DNA of 64,000 bases from Prevotella sp. 10(H) (lineage in GTDB: Bacteria; Bacteroidota; Bacteroidia; Bacteroidales; Dysgonomonadaceae): positions 124,001-188,000 of the forward strand of contig NZ_JOMI01000003.1 in NCBI RefSeq assembly GCF_000711235.1, written 5' to 3'. Position numbers and translations under genes: made by a program. This document shows positions 16,958 to 27,157 of this stretch, piece by piece; the stretch's first letter is position 1, and the number at the start of each line of letters is the position of its first letter. The notes under the pieces were generated by a model. The model made no database searches. It worked only from the letters and a program-made list of their open reading frames with translations, and was not told the origin of the DNA.

Positions 16958-18343
16958 ATGATAATCAATGACATATTTCATAAAGTAACTGACAATAAGG
17001 TGCAAAAAGCTATCCTTATTGCCAGTAGCTTTGTACTTTTTATTATCATTTTTATTCTAAACAGATTATATCCGTTATATGCAGATGACTGGACTTATAT
17101 TTTTATTTTTGGAGAAAATCCTTCGACACGTGTCCATAATCTGTTTGATATTTTCACGAGCCAGTATAATCATTATGTGCTGTGGGGTGGCCGTTCGGTA
17201 GTTCATTTTATAGCTCAACTGTTATTATTGTTACCGGTATCAATGGCCGATATGATTAATTCTCTGGCATTTTTGGGTTATATATTGGTTATTTATAAAT
17301 TAGTGAACCAAGGCAATAATGCAAATGCGTTTGTTTTTATAATAACAGCTATACTGGCATGGCTTTGTTTACCGCTGTTCGCCGGTACAGTCCTTTGGAT
17401 AACAGGAAGTGCTAATTATCTTTGGGGAACACTCATCATGTTGTTATTTCTTTATCCCTATTATATTGATAATAAAGAAAAAGCTGTACCCAAAAATAGT
17501 ATATGGAAAGCCTCTGCTTTTCTTCTACTAGGTATTATTGCCGGATGGACAAATGAGAATATGTCCGTCGCAGCCATATTTATGATTTTTGTTTTTTGTA
17601 TATTTCAGAGAAAATACGGAAATATTAAACCATGGATGTTAACAGGACTTATCGGTCTGTGCATCGGCTGTGCTATAATGTTAATAGCTCCGGGGAATTA
17701 TCATAGGGCAGAAGTAATAAATGAATATCTTAATACTTCAAACGAACCTTTTCTTAAGGTTATTATGTTTAGGTTAAGTTTCTTCCCGGCTGTATATATG
17801 AAGCACTTATTAATATTGCTTGTCGTTTATATTATTTCGTTGATAGTTTTCTATAAAACATCCGGAGATCATTTAAATAAACGGGAAATAATATTCAAAT
17901 CACTGCTATTTGTTATTACGGCACACATTGCTTTTTTTGCTCTAATCGCAACACCTGTGTTTCCGGAGAGAGCTTTATTTTGCGTGGTTACTTTTATGAT
18001 AATAGGTATAATGATCCTATATGCAAATATGCGATTAGATACTTTATATTTGCAGGCTGGGAATTTATTAATAATTGTGCTGCTTTGCGGGGGGGGCTTT
18101 ATTGATTTTTACAGAAAATATCCATCTATACATTTGATGTCCAAAACGTTCAGAGCACGTGAAATATTTTTACAGGAACAAAAAGAAAAAGGTATTGAAG
18201 ATATTATATTCACGGGAAGGATCGGGCTTCATTCGAAATTCGGATTTACAGACTTGGAAGAAAATCCGGATGGCGAACTAAATAGGATCTATTCAAAGTA
18301 TTATAATGTACGTTCAGTCAGGGTTATTCCTGATAAAGAATGA
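16958..18343 (+). CDS. DUF6056-type polytopic membrane protein, copy 2 (putative GT-C glycosyltransferase)
   Basis: This is a 461-residue paralogue of copies 1, 3 and 4. The acidic motif YPLYADDWTYIF (D43, D44, W45) follows the first helix. SQYNHYVLWGGRSVVHF, WITGSANYLWG, IIAGWTNENMS and TPVFPERALF are conserved, and about ten further hydrophobic segments are present. It starts 72 bases after smpB; TATTTTGC, a near -7 box, lies near 16929. Copy 3 starts three bases after its stop, so copies 2 and 3 and metH form one tight unit. Sugar-transfer activity is inferred from the motif layout only. Confidence 0.75.
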   Translation: MIINDIFHKVTDNKVQKAILIASSFVLFIIIFILNRLYPLYADDWTYIFIFGENPSTRVHNLFDIFTSQYNHYVLWGGRSVVHFIAQLLLLLPVSMADMINSLAFLGYILVIYKLVNQGNNANAFVFIITAILAWLCLPLFAGTVLWITGSANYLWGTLIMLLFLYPYYIDNKEKAVPKNSIWKASAFLLLGIIAGWTNENMSVAAIFMIFVFCIFQRKYGNIKPWMLTGLIGLCIGCAIMLIAPGNYHRAEVINEYLNTSNEPFLKVIMFRLSFFPAVYMKHLLILLVVYIISLIVFYKTSGDHLNKREIIFKSLLFVITAHIAFFALIATPVFPERALFCVVTFMIIGIMILYANMRLDTLYLQAGNLLIIVLLCGGGFIDFYRKYPSIHLMSKTFRAREIFLQEQKEKGIEDIIFTGRIGLHSKFGFTDLEENPDGELNRIYSKYYNVRSVRVIPDKE

Positions 18344-18346
18344 GAT

Positions 18347-19726
18347 ATGATAGGATTATTAAATAAAATAACAGACTTTATTTATTCGGCGAAACCTCAA
18401 AAAGGTTTGCTGATACTTTTTCTGTGTGCTGTATCAGTTCTAATATTTATTTTCAATTATCTGTTTCCAAATTATGTTGACGATTGGATTTATTCTTTCG
18501 TATATGGAGAATATCCTTTAAGGCGAGTATCTTCATTATCTGATATTTTTATCGGGCAATACAACCATTACTTTAAGTGGGGGGGGCGCTCGGTTGTACA
18601 TGTGATTGCCCAGATACTGCTTGTTTTACCACCATTTTTACAAGATGTTCTGAATACGATTGTTTTTCTTCTTTTCATCTTTGCAATATATCGTATTGCA
18701 AACTATAATAATAAGATCAATGCATATTTATTTATATTTATAACCATTCTCTTATGGTTTTATACACCTGTTCTAACGCATGATATATTGTGGATAACCG
18801 GTAGTGCGAATTACCTTTGGAGCTGTCTATTGCTCCTCGCCTTTATTTACCCTTACTATCTGACTTACAGAACGGAGCATAATAAAGGAAAAAATAAGTC
18901 ATTGAAATTTATCGGATTTCTATTTTTAGGAATTCTGGCCGGATGGACGAACGAGAATATGGCTGCCGCCATGATCTTTATGACGGGCGTATTTTGTATT
19001 TATTTCTGGAAAAAAAACATTATGCAAAAATGGGCTGTTTCCGGACTTGTAGGACTTTGTATCGGATTTATAATAATGGTGGCTGCTCCGGGTAATTATG
19101 TGCGTATGGAAGGATTGAATGTGGTTCAGAATTCTTTTGCTGATATGATTATATCCCGTTTGCAATTATTGGTAGTAATGTATCATCATTGCATGTATCA
19201 AGTGTTTATATTATATGTTGTAATGCTTCTCATAGCTATATGGCAATATAAAAAAGGATTGGTCAACAGGAAGAATATTGATATATCGGTTTTGTTTGTT
19301 GTTACTGCTCATATAGCTATGCTGGCATTTATCGGTACACCTGTTTTCCCTTTAAGGGCTATGTTTGGCGTCGTTGCTTTTATGATTGTTGCAATTGCCA
19401 TATTATATGCAAATATCAGTTTTGTATCTATTTCTAGCAGATTAGCAAATCTGTGTGTTGTGCTTTTGATCAGCGTGGCGTTTATATATAATTACTATAG
19501 GATATATCCTTCTATTTCTTTAATTTCTGAGACTTTTAGCGAAAGAGAAAAGTTCTTAAAAGAGCAGCAGGAAGAAGGAATAGAAGATATTGTTTTTAAA
19601 GGCAAAATAGGGATACATTATAAATTTGAATTTCAGGATTTAAGTGAAGATGTAAACGATCCGGTAAATGTATATTATGCTGCATTTTACGGAGTTAGAA
19701 CCGTTAAGGTTATACCAAATAAATAA
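18347..19726 (+). CDS. DUF6056-type polytopic membrane protein, copy 3 (putative GT-C glycosyltransferase)
   Basis: The 459-residue paralogue most resembles copy 2, including the C-terminal EQQEEGIEDIVFKGKIG segment, which suggests a tandem duplication. The acidic motif is PNYVDDWIYS (D45, D46, W47); it also has GQYNHYFKWGGRSVVH, WITGSANYLWS, LAGWTNENMA and TPVFPLRAMFG. It is preceded by copy 2 (three-base gap) and followed by metH (six-base gap). The motifs that differ between copies lie mainly in the outside loops, as expected if the copies differ in acceptor or donor sugar; this is inference. Confidence 0.75.
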   Translation: MIGLLNKITDFIYSAKPQKGLLILFLCAVSVLIFIFNYLFPNYVDDWIYSFVYGEYPLRRVSSLSDIFIGQYNHYFKWGGRSVVHVIAQILLVLPPFLQDVLNTIVFLLFIFAIYRIANYNNKINAYLFIFITILLWFYTPVLTHDILWITGSANYLWSCLLLLAFIYPYYLTYRTEHNKGKNKSLKFIGFLFLGILAGWTNENMAAAMIFMTGVFCIYFWKKNIMQKWAVSGLVGLCIGFIIMVAAPGNYVRMEGLNVVQNSFADMIISRLQLLVVMYHHCMYQVFILYVVMLLIAIWQYKKGLVNRKNIDISVLFVVTAHIAMLAFIGTPVFPLRAMFGVVAFMIVAIAILYANISFVSISSRLANLCVVLLISVAFIYNYYRIYPSISLISETFSEREKFLKEQQEEGIEDIVFKGKIGIHYKFEFQDLSEDVNDPVNVYYAAFYGVRTVKVIPNK

Positions 19727-19732
19727 GTTTAA

Positions 19733-22700
19733 ATGAATAAGATTCAAAATATACTAAAGGAACGTATACTTATCCTCGACGGTGCTATGGGAAGCCTTAT
19801 ACAAGAATATAAACTGACCGAAGAGGATTTTCGTGGTGAGCGTTTTCGTGATGCTATTATATTACAAAAAGGGAATAACGAGTTACTCAATCTTACAAGG
19901 CCCGATATAATAGAGGAAATTCATCGCAAATATCTGGATGCGGGAGCAGATATCATAGAGACCAATACTTTTAATGGCACTACCATATCGCTCGAAGATT
20001 ATGATATGGCACCACTGGCCAGAGAGATAAACCGTGAAGCTGCAAGAATAGCAAAGAAAGCAGCATCGGATTATACAAAACAGAACCCTGATAAACCGCG
20101 CTTTGTAGCAGGTTCGATAGGCCCTACAAACAAAACAGCATCGATGAGTCCGAAGGTAGAAAATCCTATCTTCCGTGCCGTGACTTTCGATGACCTGTAT
20201 ATTGCCTATAAAGAACAGATAGAGGGGCTGGCAGACGGCGGTGTGGATTTACTACTGATAGAAACTATATTTGATACCTTAAATGCTAAGGCTGCTTTAT
20301 TCGCTGCCGATGAAGTACGTAAAGAAAGAAATATAGACTTACCGATAATGATATCCGTAACTTTATCCGATAAGGCAGGACGTACATTGTCGGGTCAAAC
20401 TGTCGGCGCATTTATGGCATCTGTTAGTCATCTCGATTACCTGTCGGTAGGACTTAACTGTTCATTCGGGGCATCGGATATGAAACCATTCTTAAAGGAA
20501 CTGGTACGGATTGCTCCCGGCTTTATTTCGGCGCATCCAAATGCGGGATTACCAAACCAGTTTGGAGAATATGACCAAACGCCTGAGATAATGGCAGGAC
20601 AGATAAAAGAGTTTATCGATGACGGCCTTGTAAATATTGTCGGTGGCTGTTGCGGTACAACTCCCGCACATATAGCTAAATATGCCGATTTGGTGAAAGG
20701 TGCTTTACCTCACAAATCTGCCGAAAAACCTAAATATATGTGGCTGTCAGGATTGGAACTACTAGAAGCCAAGCCTGAGATCAACTTTATTAATATCGGT
20801 GAGCGGCTTAATGTAGCCGGCTCACGCAAATTTCTCCGCCTGATAAAGGAGCAGAAGTACGAAGAAGCCCTTACTATTGCCCACAAGCAAGTCGAAGACG
20901 GAGCACAGGTACTCGATGTGAATATGGACGAAGGATTACTCGACGGAGTTAAAGAAATGACTACTTTCCTCAATATGATGGCATCCGACCCTGATGTATC
21001 GCGTGTTCCGGTAATGATAGACTCTTCGAAATGGGAGGTATTGGAGGCCGGACTGAAATGTGTACAAGGCAAACCGATTGTAAACTCTATTTCACTCAAA
21101 GGAGGCGAAGAAGAATTTCTTCGTCAGGCACGGCTTATTCATCGGTATGGGGCCGCTGTTATTGTCATGGCTTTTGATGAAACGGGGCAAGCTGATACGT
21201 ATGCCCGTAGAATAGAAATTTGCGAAAGGGCATATAATTTACTGGTAAATGACGGATTCAATCCATTAGATATAATCTTTGACCCGAACGTTTTAGCCAT
21301 AGCTACAGGCATTGAAGAGCATCGCAACTATGCGGTTGATTTTTTGGAAACAATCACTTGGATTAAGAAAAACTTACCACACGCTAAAATAAGCGGGGGA
21401 GTAAGCAACCTTTCATTCTCTTTTCGTGGCAACGATTATGTGCGGGAAGCCATGCATGCAGTATTCCTGTATTATGCTATTCAGCGCGGTATGGATATGG
21501 GTATTGTGAATCCGGGTCAATCGGTTGTTTACGACGACATTCCGCTCGAATTGAGGAATTTGGTTGAGGATGTTATTTTCAACCGCAGACCCGAGGCAAC
21601 AGACGAACTTATCGAATATGCCGAAAGGATAAAGAATGAAAATACAGGACAAACAGAGCAAAAGGTCGAAGAATGGCGGTCTTTTCCGCTCGATGAACGT
21701 ATACAGTATGCCTTAATAAAAGGTATTAGTGATTATCTGGAAGAAGACCTGATCGAAGCGCTTAAAGTGTATCCGAAAGCTGTTGATATTATTGACAAGC
21801 CCCTAATGGATGGAATGAATAGAGTCGGTGACCTTTTTGGCGCAGGAAAAATGTTTCTTCCACAAGTAGTAAAGACAGCCCGTACCATGAAGCGCGCTGT
21901 GGCTATTCTACAACCGACACTGGAAGCTCAGAAAGCATCTTCTGCAGGAAGCAACAAGGCTGGAAAACTTATTATTGCGACGGTTAAAGGCGATGTACAC
22001 GATATCGGCAAGAATATAGTTTCTATTATCCTTGCCTGTAATAATTATGAAGTGATTGATCTCGGTGTGATGACTCCGCCGGAAGTGATTATTCAGAGGG
22101 TTAAAGAAGAACAGCCGGACATCCTTTGTCTTAGTGGTTTGATTACTCCATCACTAGAAGAAATGACTATAGTTGCCAATGAAATGGAAAAGGCCGGATT
22201 TACCATTCCATTGATGATTGGCGGGGCAACTACATCTAAACTCCATACCGCTATAAAAATAGACCCTAAATATAACAACGGGTCGGTGGTATATGTTAAA
22301 GATGCTTCGCAAGCTCCGGCAGCAGTTGGTAAGCTTATAAATCCGAACACAAAGGATGACTATATAAAAGAAATACGTGAACAGTATGCTTTATTAAGGG
22401 ATTCAGCCGGAGATAAAAAAGCTGACCTTTTACCTTTATCAGAAGTATTGGATAAGGGGATGAAGATTGACTGGAATAATTATCAATCACCTGAACCGAA
22501 AGTGAAAGGACGGCAGATATTGAAGCATATTCCTATAGAAAATATAATTCCATTCGTAGATTGGAAATTCTTCTTCCATTCATGGAATCTATCGGCGCGT
22601 TATGCTACTGTGCAGAATATCGATGATTGTCCGTCATGTAAAGCGACGTGGTTAAACTCTTTCCCCGAACAGGAACGGGAAAAAGCCGCTGAAGGTATGC

Positions 22701-23425
22701 AACTCTATAAGGATGCAAAATCATTATTAGACCAGCTTGCATTTAGTAAAGCCGATTATATCAATGCGGTATTCGGCATATTTGATGCATATAGCGAAAA
22801 TGAAAATCTCTATATCAATGATATTCGTTTCCCTATGCTGCGTCAGCAAAAGAAAAACGATAAAGGTGAATATCTTTCCCTTTGCGACTTTGTAGCACCG
22901 AAATCTTCTGGAAAGCAAGATTATGTCGGTGGCTTTACCGTAACGGCAGGAGTAGGCGCAAATGAATTGATGAGCGAGTATGAACGTCAGGGCGATGAAT
23001 ATAAAGTATTGCTTCTTAAATCGGTGCTCGACCGTCTGGCAGAAGCCACAACAGAATGGTTGCATTCCGAAATAAGAAAAAAATACTGGGGATTTGCTCT
23101 CGATGAAAATATTACGGTCAATGAGATGTTTACACTTAAATATCAGGGTATTCGTCCGGCGGTAGGCTATCCGTCTATTCCCGACCAATCGATTAATTTC
23201 CTGTTGAATGATGATCTTTTGCAATCGAAAGAGATAGGAGTAGAACTCACTGAAAATGGCGTAATGTTGCCAAATGCAACCGTTAGCGGAATTATTATAT
23301 CACATCCAAAGTCAAAGTATTTCAATATCGGAAATATACTCGACGACCAACTTGAAGCCTATATAGAAAGACGAGGAGAAGATGCAGAATTGATTCGTAA
23401 ATTTTTGAGTGCGAACCTGATATAA
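19733..23425 (+). CDS. metH: Cobalamin-dependent methionine synthase
   Basis: MetH transfers a methyl group from 5-methyltetrahydrofolate to homocysteine through cobalamin. The 1230-residue protein has all four modules. The homocysteine domain (about 1-320) has zinc ligands in LNCSFGAS and GGCCGTTP. The pterin domain (about 345-615) contains [14 protein letters not shown]. The cobalamin cap and binding domains (about 650-890) carry [10 protein letters not shown], the Asp-x-His-x-x-Gly lower ligand. The AdoMet reactivation domain (about 920-1225) has [11 protein letters not shown]. It is flanked on both sides by DUF6056-type genes at gaps of six bases. No cobalamin riboswitch was seen directly before it. 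Confidence 0.97.
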   Translation: MNKIQNILKERILILDGAMGSLIQEYKLTEEDFRGERFRDAIILQKGNNELLNLTRPDIIEEIHRKYLDAGADIIETNTFNGTTISLEDYDMAPLAREINREAARIAKKAASDYTKQNPDKPRFVAGSIGPTNKTASMSPKVENPIFRAVTFDDLYIAYKEQIEGLADGGVDLLLIETIFDTLNAKAALFAADEVRKERNIDLPIMISVTLSDKAGRTLSGQTVGAFMASVSHLDYLSVGLNCSFGASDMKPFLKELVRIAPGFISAHPNAGLPNQFGEYDQTPEIMAGQIKEFIDDGLVNIVGGCCGTTPAHIAKYADLVKGALPHKSAEKPKYMWLSGLELLEAKPEINFINIGERLNVAGSRKFLRLIKEQKYEEALTIAHKQVEDGAQVLDVNMDEGLLDGVKEMTTFLNMMASDPDVSRVPVMIDSSKWEVLEAGLKCVQGKPIVNSISLKGGEEEFLRQARLIHRYGAAVIVMAFDETGQADTYARRIEICERAYNLLVNDGFNPLDIIFDPNVLAIATGIEEHRNYAVDFLETITWIKKNLPHAKISGGVSNLSFSFRGNDYVREAMHAVFLYYAIQRGMDMGIVNPGQSVVYDDIPLELRNLVEDVIFNRRPEATDELIEYAERIKNENTGQTEQKVEEWRSFPLDERIQYALIKGISDYLEEDLIEALKVYPKAVDIIDKPLMDGMNRVGDLFGAGKMFLPQVVKTARTMKRAVAILQPTLEAQKASSAGSNKAGKLIIATVKGDVHDIGKNIVSIILACNNYEVIDLGVMTPPEVIIQRVKEEQPDILCLSGLITPSLEEMTIVANEMEKAGFTIPLMIGGATTSKLHTAIKIDPKYNNGSVVYVKDASQAPAAVGKLINPNTKDDYIKEIREQYALLRDSAGDKKADLLPLSEVLDKGMKIDWNNYQSPEPKVKGRQILKHIPIENIIPFVDWKFFFHSWNLSARYATVQNIDDCPSCKATWLNSFPEQEREKAAEGMQLYKDAKSLLDQLAFSKADYINAVFGIFDAYSENENLYINDIRFPMLRQQKKNDKGEYLSLCDFVAPKSSGKQDYVGGFTVTAGVGANELMSEYERQGDEYKVLLLKSVLDRLAEATTEWLHSEIRKKYWGFALDENITVNEMFTLKYQGIRPAVGYPSIPDQSINFLLNDDLLQSKEIGVELTENGVMLPNATVSGIIISHPKSKYFNIGNILDDQLEAYIERRGEDAELIRKFLSANLI

Positions 23426-23431
23426 AATGAA

Positions 23432-24814
23432 ATGACAAATACGGGTATTCAAAAAGAAAATAGCAGACTGAATATAGTATGTATGGTGCTTGCCGTACTT
23501 ACTGTATTTATCCTGATATATATTCAGAATTATCTTTACCCGCTGTATGCCGACGACTGGAACTACAGTTTTGTACATGGGGAAGAAGCAACCCGTATCC
23601 GGTCATTTTCGCATATTTTTACTTCTCAATATAATCATTATATGACATGGGGCGGGCGTAGTGTTGTCCATTTTATTGCCGAATCCATGCTAATGACAGG
23701 CTTCTTCTGGGCGTGTGTTATTAATTCGCTCGGCTATGTGCTTTTTGTCTATGTCCTCTATAGAATAGCGAATAAAGGTAATAAAACGAACCCTGTATTA
23801 TTCTTTCTGTTTAGTTTGCTTATCTGGTTTGCACAACCTGCCTATTTTGCGACTATATTATGGAAAACAGGTGCGGCAAATTATCTTTGGGGAACATTAA
23901 TTATACTTCTTTTCCTGTACTCATACTATTCCTGTTATCGTTCTCGAAAAACGGAAAACAGTGCAGTTAGAACAGTATTGTTTTTTCTTTTCGGTATTAT
24001 TGCCGGATGGACAAATGAGAATATGTCCGTAGCATTGATTTTCTATATTATTGCTTCTTTAGCTCTTTATAAGTATGAAAAGATAAAGATTCCGGCATGG
24101 GCAATTACCGGTCTTATCGGAACAATCGTCGGTTGCATAATGATGCTGGTAGCTCCCGGCAATTATGTGAGATTGGAGGATGTTACTACTTCGTTCGGGC
24201 AAACAGAGATAATGTACAAAGATATCTTCCTTATGGGAGTCAATTATATTCTCACGCATACGTGGAATCATTTACTTATACCGTTTATCGTATATTTGTT
24301 TTTGGTCTTTATTTACATTAAATATCCGAAGAATGAGAATGATAAGCAAACTATAATACGCAGTTCAATAATGTTTATACTGATGGCTGCAGTAGCGCTT
24401 GCTGCAATGGTAGTATCGCCTATTTTTCCAGAGAGGGCTTTATTCGGTATCATTATACTGCTGTTGATAGCTATTGGTATTATAATTGCGAATATCGATT
24501 TCAGCCTTAAGCAACTGAAATATCCAGCAATTACTGTTTTCTTTGCATTAGCTGTTATATATGCATTTCAGTACAAGACAGTATTTAATAACCTATCATA
24601 TATTACTGCTGTCTGGGATGAAAGAGAAATCTATATGGCAGAGCAAAAACGAATGGGGAATGATTCTATAACATTCACAAAGAAATTTGAATTACCGCCA
24701 GAATATTATATATCCGACCTGTCGGATGACCCTGAATACTGGGAGAATAAATGCTATGTACGGTTTTACGGATTAAAGCAAGTGAGGCTTATTGTCAGTA
24801 AACCTGCTGAATAA
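23432..24814 (+). CDS. DUF6056-type polytopic membrane protein, copy 4 (putative GT-C glycosyltransferase)
   Basis: The 460-residue fourth paralogue begins six bases after metH. The acidic motif is YPLYADDWNYSF (D41, D42, W43). It has SQYNHYMTWGGRSVVHF, LWKTGAANYLWG (Lys and Ala replace the Thr-Gly-Ser of the others), GIIAGWTNENMS and SPIFPERALFG. The ATG at 23432 is chosen because a slightly earlier ATG (23427) stops at once. The metal permease follows after 14 bases, so the transcript probably continues. Function as in the other copies is inferred. Confidence 0.75.
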   Translation: MTNTGIQKENSRLNIVCMVLAVLTVFILIYIQNYLYPLYADDWNYSFVHGEEATRIRSFSHIFTSQYNHYMTWGGRSVVHFIAESMLMTGFFWACVINSLGYVLFVYVLYRIANKGNKTNPVLFFLFSLLIWFAQPAYFATILWKTGAANYLWGTLIILLFLYSYYSCYRSRKTENSAVRTVLFFLFGIIAGWTNENMSVALIFYIIASLALYKYEKIKIPAWAITGLIGTIVGCIMMLVAPGNYVRLEDVTTSFGQTEIMYKDIFLMGVNYILTHTWNHLLIPFIVYLFLVFIYIKYPKNENDKQTIIRSSIMFILMAAVALAAMVVSPIFPERALFGIIILLLIAIGIIIANIDFSLKQLKYPAITVFFALAVIYAFQYKTVFNNLSYITAVWDEREIYMAEQKRMGNDSITFTKKFELPPEYYISDLSDDPEYWENKCYVRFYGLKQVRLIVSKPAE

Positions 24815-24828
24815 ATATATACTTACAA

Positions 24829-25665
24829 ATGGAATTTTTGGATTTACTATCATATACATTTTTTCAGAATGCCTTGCTGGGTAGTCTGTTTGCAAGTATT
24901 GCCTGCGGCATTATCGGTACGTATGTTGTTGTCCGTCGTCTTGTATTCATCAGTGGTGGGATAACACATGCTTCGCTCGGAGGCATCGGTATGGGCTTTT
25001 ATTTCGGATGGAATCCTATTTTTGCAGCAATGATCTTTTCTATTCTTTCGGCTTTTGGTATCGAATGGCTTTCGTCGCGGCAGGGTGTGAGGGAAGATTC
25101 GGCAATAGGTTCTTTTTGGTCGTTGGGAATGGCTATTGGAATTATCTTTATTTATCTAAAACCGGGATTTGCACCTAACTTATCCGATTATCTGTTCGGG
25201 AATATCCTCACCATTACAACACCCGATATAATTTATCTGGCTGTATTATCTTTGGTTTTGATTATTGTTTTCCTGCTTTTCGGGCGTCAGATATTATTTG
25301 CAGCTTTTGATACGGATTTTGCTAAGACACGGAATTTACCAGTCAATCTGATTAAATATGCAATGATGATGGGGATTGCCATTACTATAGTCTTATCAAT
25401 CCGTTTGGTAGGTATTGTACTGCTTATGTCGATCCTTACTGTTCCCCAAATGACAGCAAATCTGTTCACGTCCAACTTTGTAAAAATGATACTACTATCC
25501 GTTATTATCGGCTTCTTCGGCTGTATAGTGGGATTATTTCTCTCTGCTGTATTGGATGTTCCTTCGGGTGTATTTATAATCTTTACACAGATAATTGTAT
25601 TTCTTGCATCCCGATTAATTGTAAAGATGAATCAGAGAAAGAAACGGCAGAAGTTGGCAGTTTAA
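24829..25665 (+). CDS. znuB: Metal ABC transporter permease (ABC-3 family)
   Basis: The 278-residue integral membrane permease is of the zinc/manganese importer type. Family segments are LLGSLFASIACGIIGTYVVV, RRLVFISGGITHASLGGIG and the C-terminal LSAVLDVPSGVFIIF; eight to nine helices are expected. No ATPase or solute-binding gene is adjacent, so its partners must be encoded elsewhere. It follows DUF6056 copy 4 by 14 bases, and its stop overlaps the stop of the convergent exporter gene by four bases. The metal specificity (zinc, manganese or iron) cannot be read from the sequence. Confidence 0.85.
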   Translation: MEFLDLLSYTFFQNALLGSLFASIACGIIGTYVVVRRLVFISGGITHASLGGIGMGFYFGWNPIFAAMIFSILSAFGIEWLSSRQGVREDSAIGSFWSLGMAIGIIFIYLKPGFAPNLSDYLFGNILTITTPDIIYLAVLSLVLIIVFLLFGRQILFAAFDTDFAKTRNLPVNLIKYAMMMGIAITIVLSIRLVGIVLLMSILTVPQMTANLFTSNFVKMILLSVIIGFFGCIVGLFLSAVLDVPSGVFIIFTQIIVFLASRLIVKMNQRKKRQKLAV

Positions 25666-26171
25666 CCCTTCCCGATTACATCCTTAAACGATATATTTTT
25701 TACGCTCGATTTGCGGAAAAGCAATGCGCCTATACATATACCTATTGCCAATGTGAATAATAGAGACATTGTAAGCATAAGGTTATGTGACATTTCGATT
25801 AATAGATGCGGATTTTGTTCCACAGTCGGTAAGTCTGTTACCTTTATGCCAGCAAGCATCGTTTTGTAGGCAAACATTCCCGGTATCATAGTTATACAAG
25901 CCGGCATAGTGAATACTACAGGCGGACTGTCTACCTTATGCGCGGCAAATATACCTACAAGCCCAATAAGAACCGAACCTGCAAGAGTAGCGGTAATCAA
26001 TCCGAAATCAAGTTGGATAAGAATGAACCGTACAGCATGACCCATACCGCCCAATAAGCCTGCTACCCATAATAAGCGCTTAGGTGAACCGAACAGTATT
26101 GCCCAGCAAAAGCCTACAATGAATGCAATTATAAAGTCGCGGAATATATTTATTACAGACAGTTCTTCCAT
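25662..26171 (-). CDS. Threonine/serine exporter family protein, small subunit (ThrE_2/YjjB-like)
   Basis: The 169-residue protein has four to five hydrophobic segments and the DUF3815/ThrE_2 signatures GGMGHAVRFIL and PACITMIPGMFAYKTM. Such short proteins pair with a DUF1212 partner to make a split ThrE exporter, for threonine and serine in Corynebacterium or succinate for E. coli YjjPB. The partner lies ten bases upstream. In a Bacteroidales anaerobe succinate export would make sense, but the substrate is not known. Confidence 0.85.
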   Translation of the reverse strand: MEELSVINIFRDFIIAFIVGFCWAILFGSPKRLLWVAGLLGGMGHAVRFILIQLDFGLITATLAGSVLIGLVGIFAAHKVDSPPVVFTMPACITMIPGMFAYKTMLAGIKVTDLPTVEQNPHLLIEMSHNLMLTMSLLFTLAIGICIGALLFRKSSVKNISFKDVIGKG

Positions 26172-26181
26172 TCTGTTTCAA

Positions 26182-26976
26182 TTAAAAATTATTTATACCC
26201 AGCAGCGTGATACATAATGTCATACCCGCAGCAATACACAATAGTATAAACCCTCCGAAAAGCGCCCTGTTTATTGCCGATGACAGATAACCCTCGATTA
26301 AGTCAATAACGCAATTGATAAGAGGTACTCCCGGTATGAGATATAGCACGGCTGTTGCCATAGCAGCTTCGGGATGTTCTCCGAAGTTATAGAGCCGCCC
26401 CGCACCGGTTATCAGGGTTGTAATAAATGCTGCTATACTTATGCATATCATCGGATTGAAATTCTTTTTGCTAAAAAATACCCTTACCATGTAACCAATA
26501 AAAGCTGCTATGAAAGTCAGTAATGCATTCTTTTCGTCTCCTGCCGAGAAGAGGCATAATCCTGCGCATGAAAAACCTACAGCCACAGCCACGACTAAGT
26601 CGCTATAGTTTTGCTGGCTCTTAATCTTAGCGAACTCTTTTTCTACATATGAAATAGATAAATTCTCTTCCTGTACTTTCCACGACATATGCGAAACTGC
26701 TGTCAATATCGCCAGATGCACATTATGTGACGGCGAAGTTTTATAGCAAGTAATAGAATTGGCAGGATCGTTTTTATCTTTCACCGTTACTAGTAACCCT
26801 TTGAAGGTGGGGTTCATATTTATATCGAATTCCCATGTGGAGGCCAGACGTCCAATATTACTGTTCAGACGCCCGCAATGAGCGCCTGATGCCAACAGGA
26901 ATGTACCGATATCCAATATGAGATCGGCAAAACGTTGTGCCGGAATCTTTTCTTTTATATATCTTTCTTCTGCCAT
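26182..26976 (-). CDS. Threonine/serine exporter family protein, large subunit (ThrE/YjjP-like)
   Basis: The 264-residue DUF1212/ThrE protein has a soluble N-terminal half with the family motif LLASGAHCGRLNSNIGR (about residues 27-43). It has five hydrophobic segments from about residue 120, including VPLINCVIDLIEGY. It is the first gene of the two-gene exporter unit, with a -7 box 25 bases upstream at 27001-27008. Confidence 0.88.
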   Translation of the reverse strand: MAEERYIKEKIPAQRFADLILDIGTFLLASGAHCGRLNSNIGRLASTWEFDINMNPTFKGLLVTVKDKNDPANSITCYKTSPSHNVHLAILTAVSHMSWKVQEENLSISYVEKEFAKIKSQQNYSDLVVAVAVGFSCAGLCLFSAGDEKNALLTFIAAFIGYMVRVFFSKKNFNPMICISIAAFITTLITGAGRLYNFGEHPEAAMATAVLYLIPGVPLINCVIDLIEGYLSSAINRALFGGFILLCIAAGMTLCITLLGINNF

Positions 26977-27000
26977 TTAATATATATTGCAGTTTATTTG

Positions 27001-27008
27001 CAAAGATA
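27001..27008 (-). promoter_or_regulatory. -7 promoter box for the ThrE-like pair
   Basis: It reads TATCTTTG on the minus strand, a match to TAnnTTTG, 25 bases upstream of the start codon at 26976. Confidence 0.6.
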
Positions 27009-27102
27009 ATTATTTTAATCAGGAGTGATTATCCTGCACTCGTATGCAATTCATTTTATTAAAAAATAAACCACTTATATTATATACTTGTTTATTAATT
27101 TG

Positions 27103-27110
27103 TAGATTTG
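27103..27110 (+). promoter_or_regulatory. -7 promoter box for malQ
   Basis: TAGATTTG lies within a longer open frame that could start at 27044. Its position supports a malQ start at 27158, or alternatively 27128. Confidence 0.55.
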
Positions 27111-27157
27111 TTTTGAGGCATCTTAATATGCCGTACGGAATCATTAAAAAAAATGTA

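Noticed and set aside
19200-19735. Cobalamin riboswitch before metH
   Set aside because: The upstream bases are fully occupied by DUF6056 copy 3 and the gap is six bases, leaving no room for one.
24829-25665. Complete metal ABC importer locus
   Set aside because: Only the permease is present; neighbouring genes encode no ATPase or binding protein.
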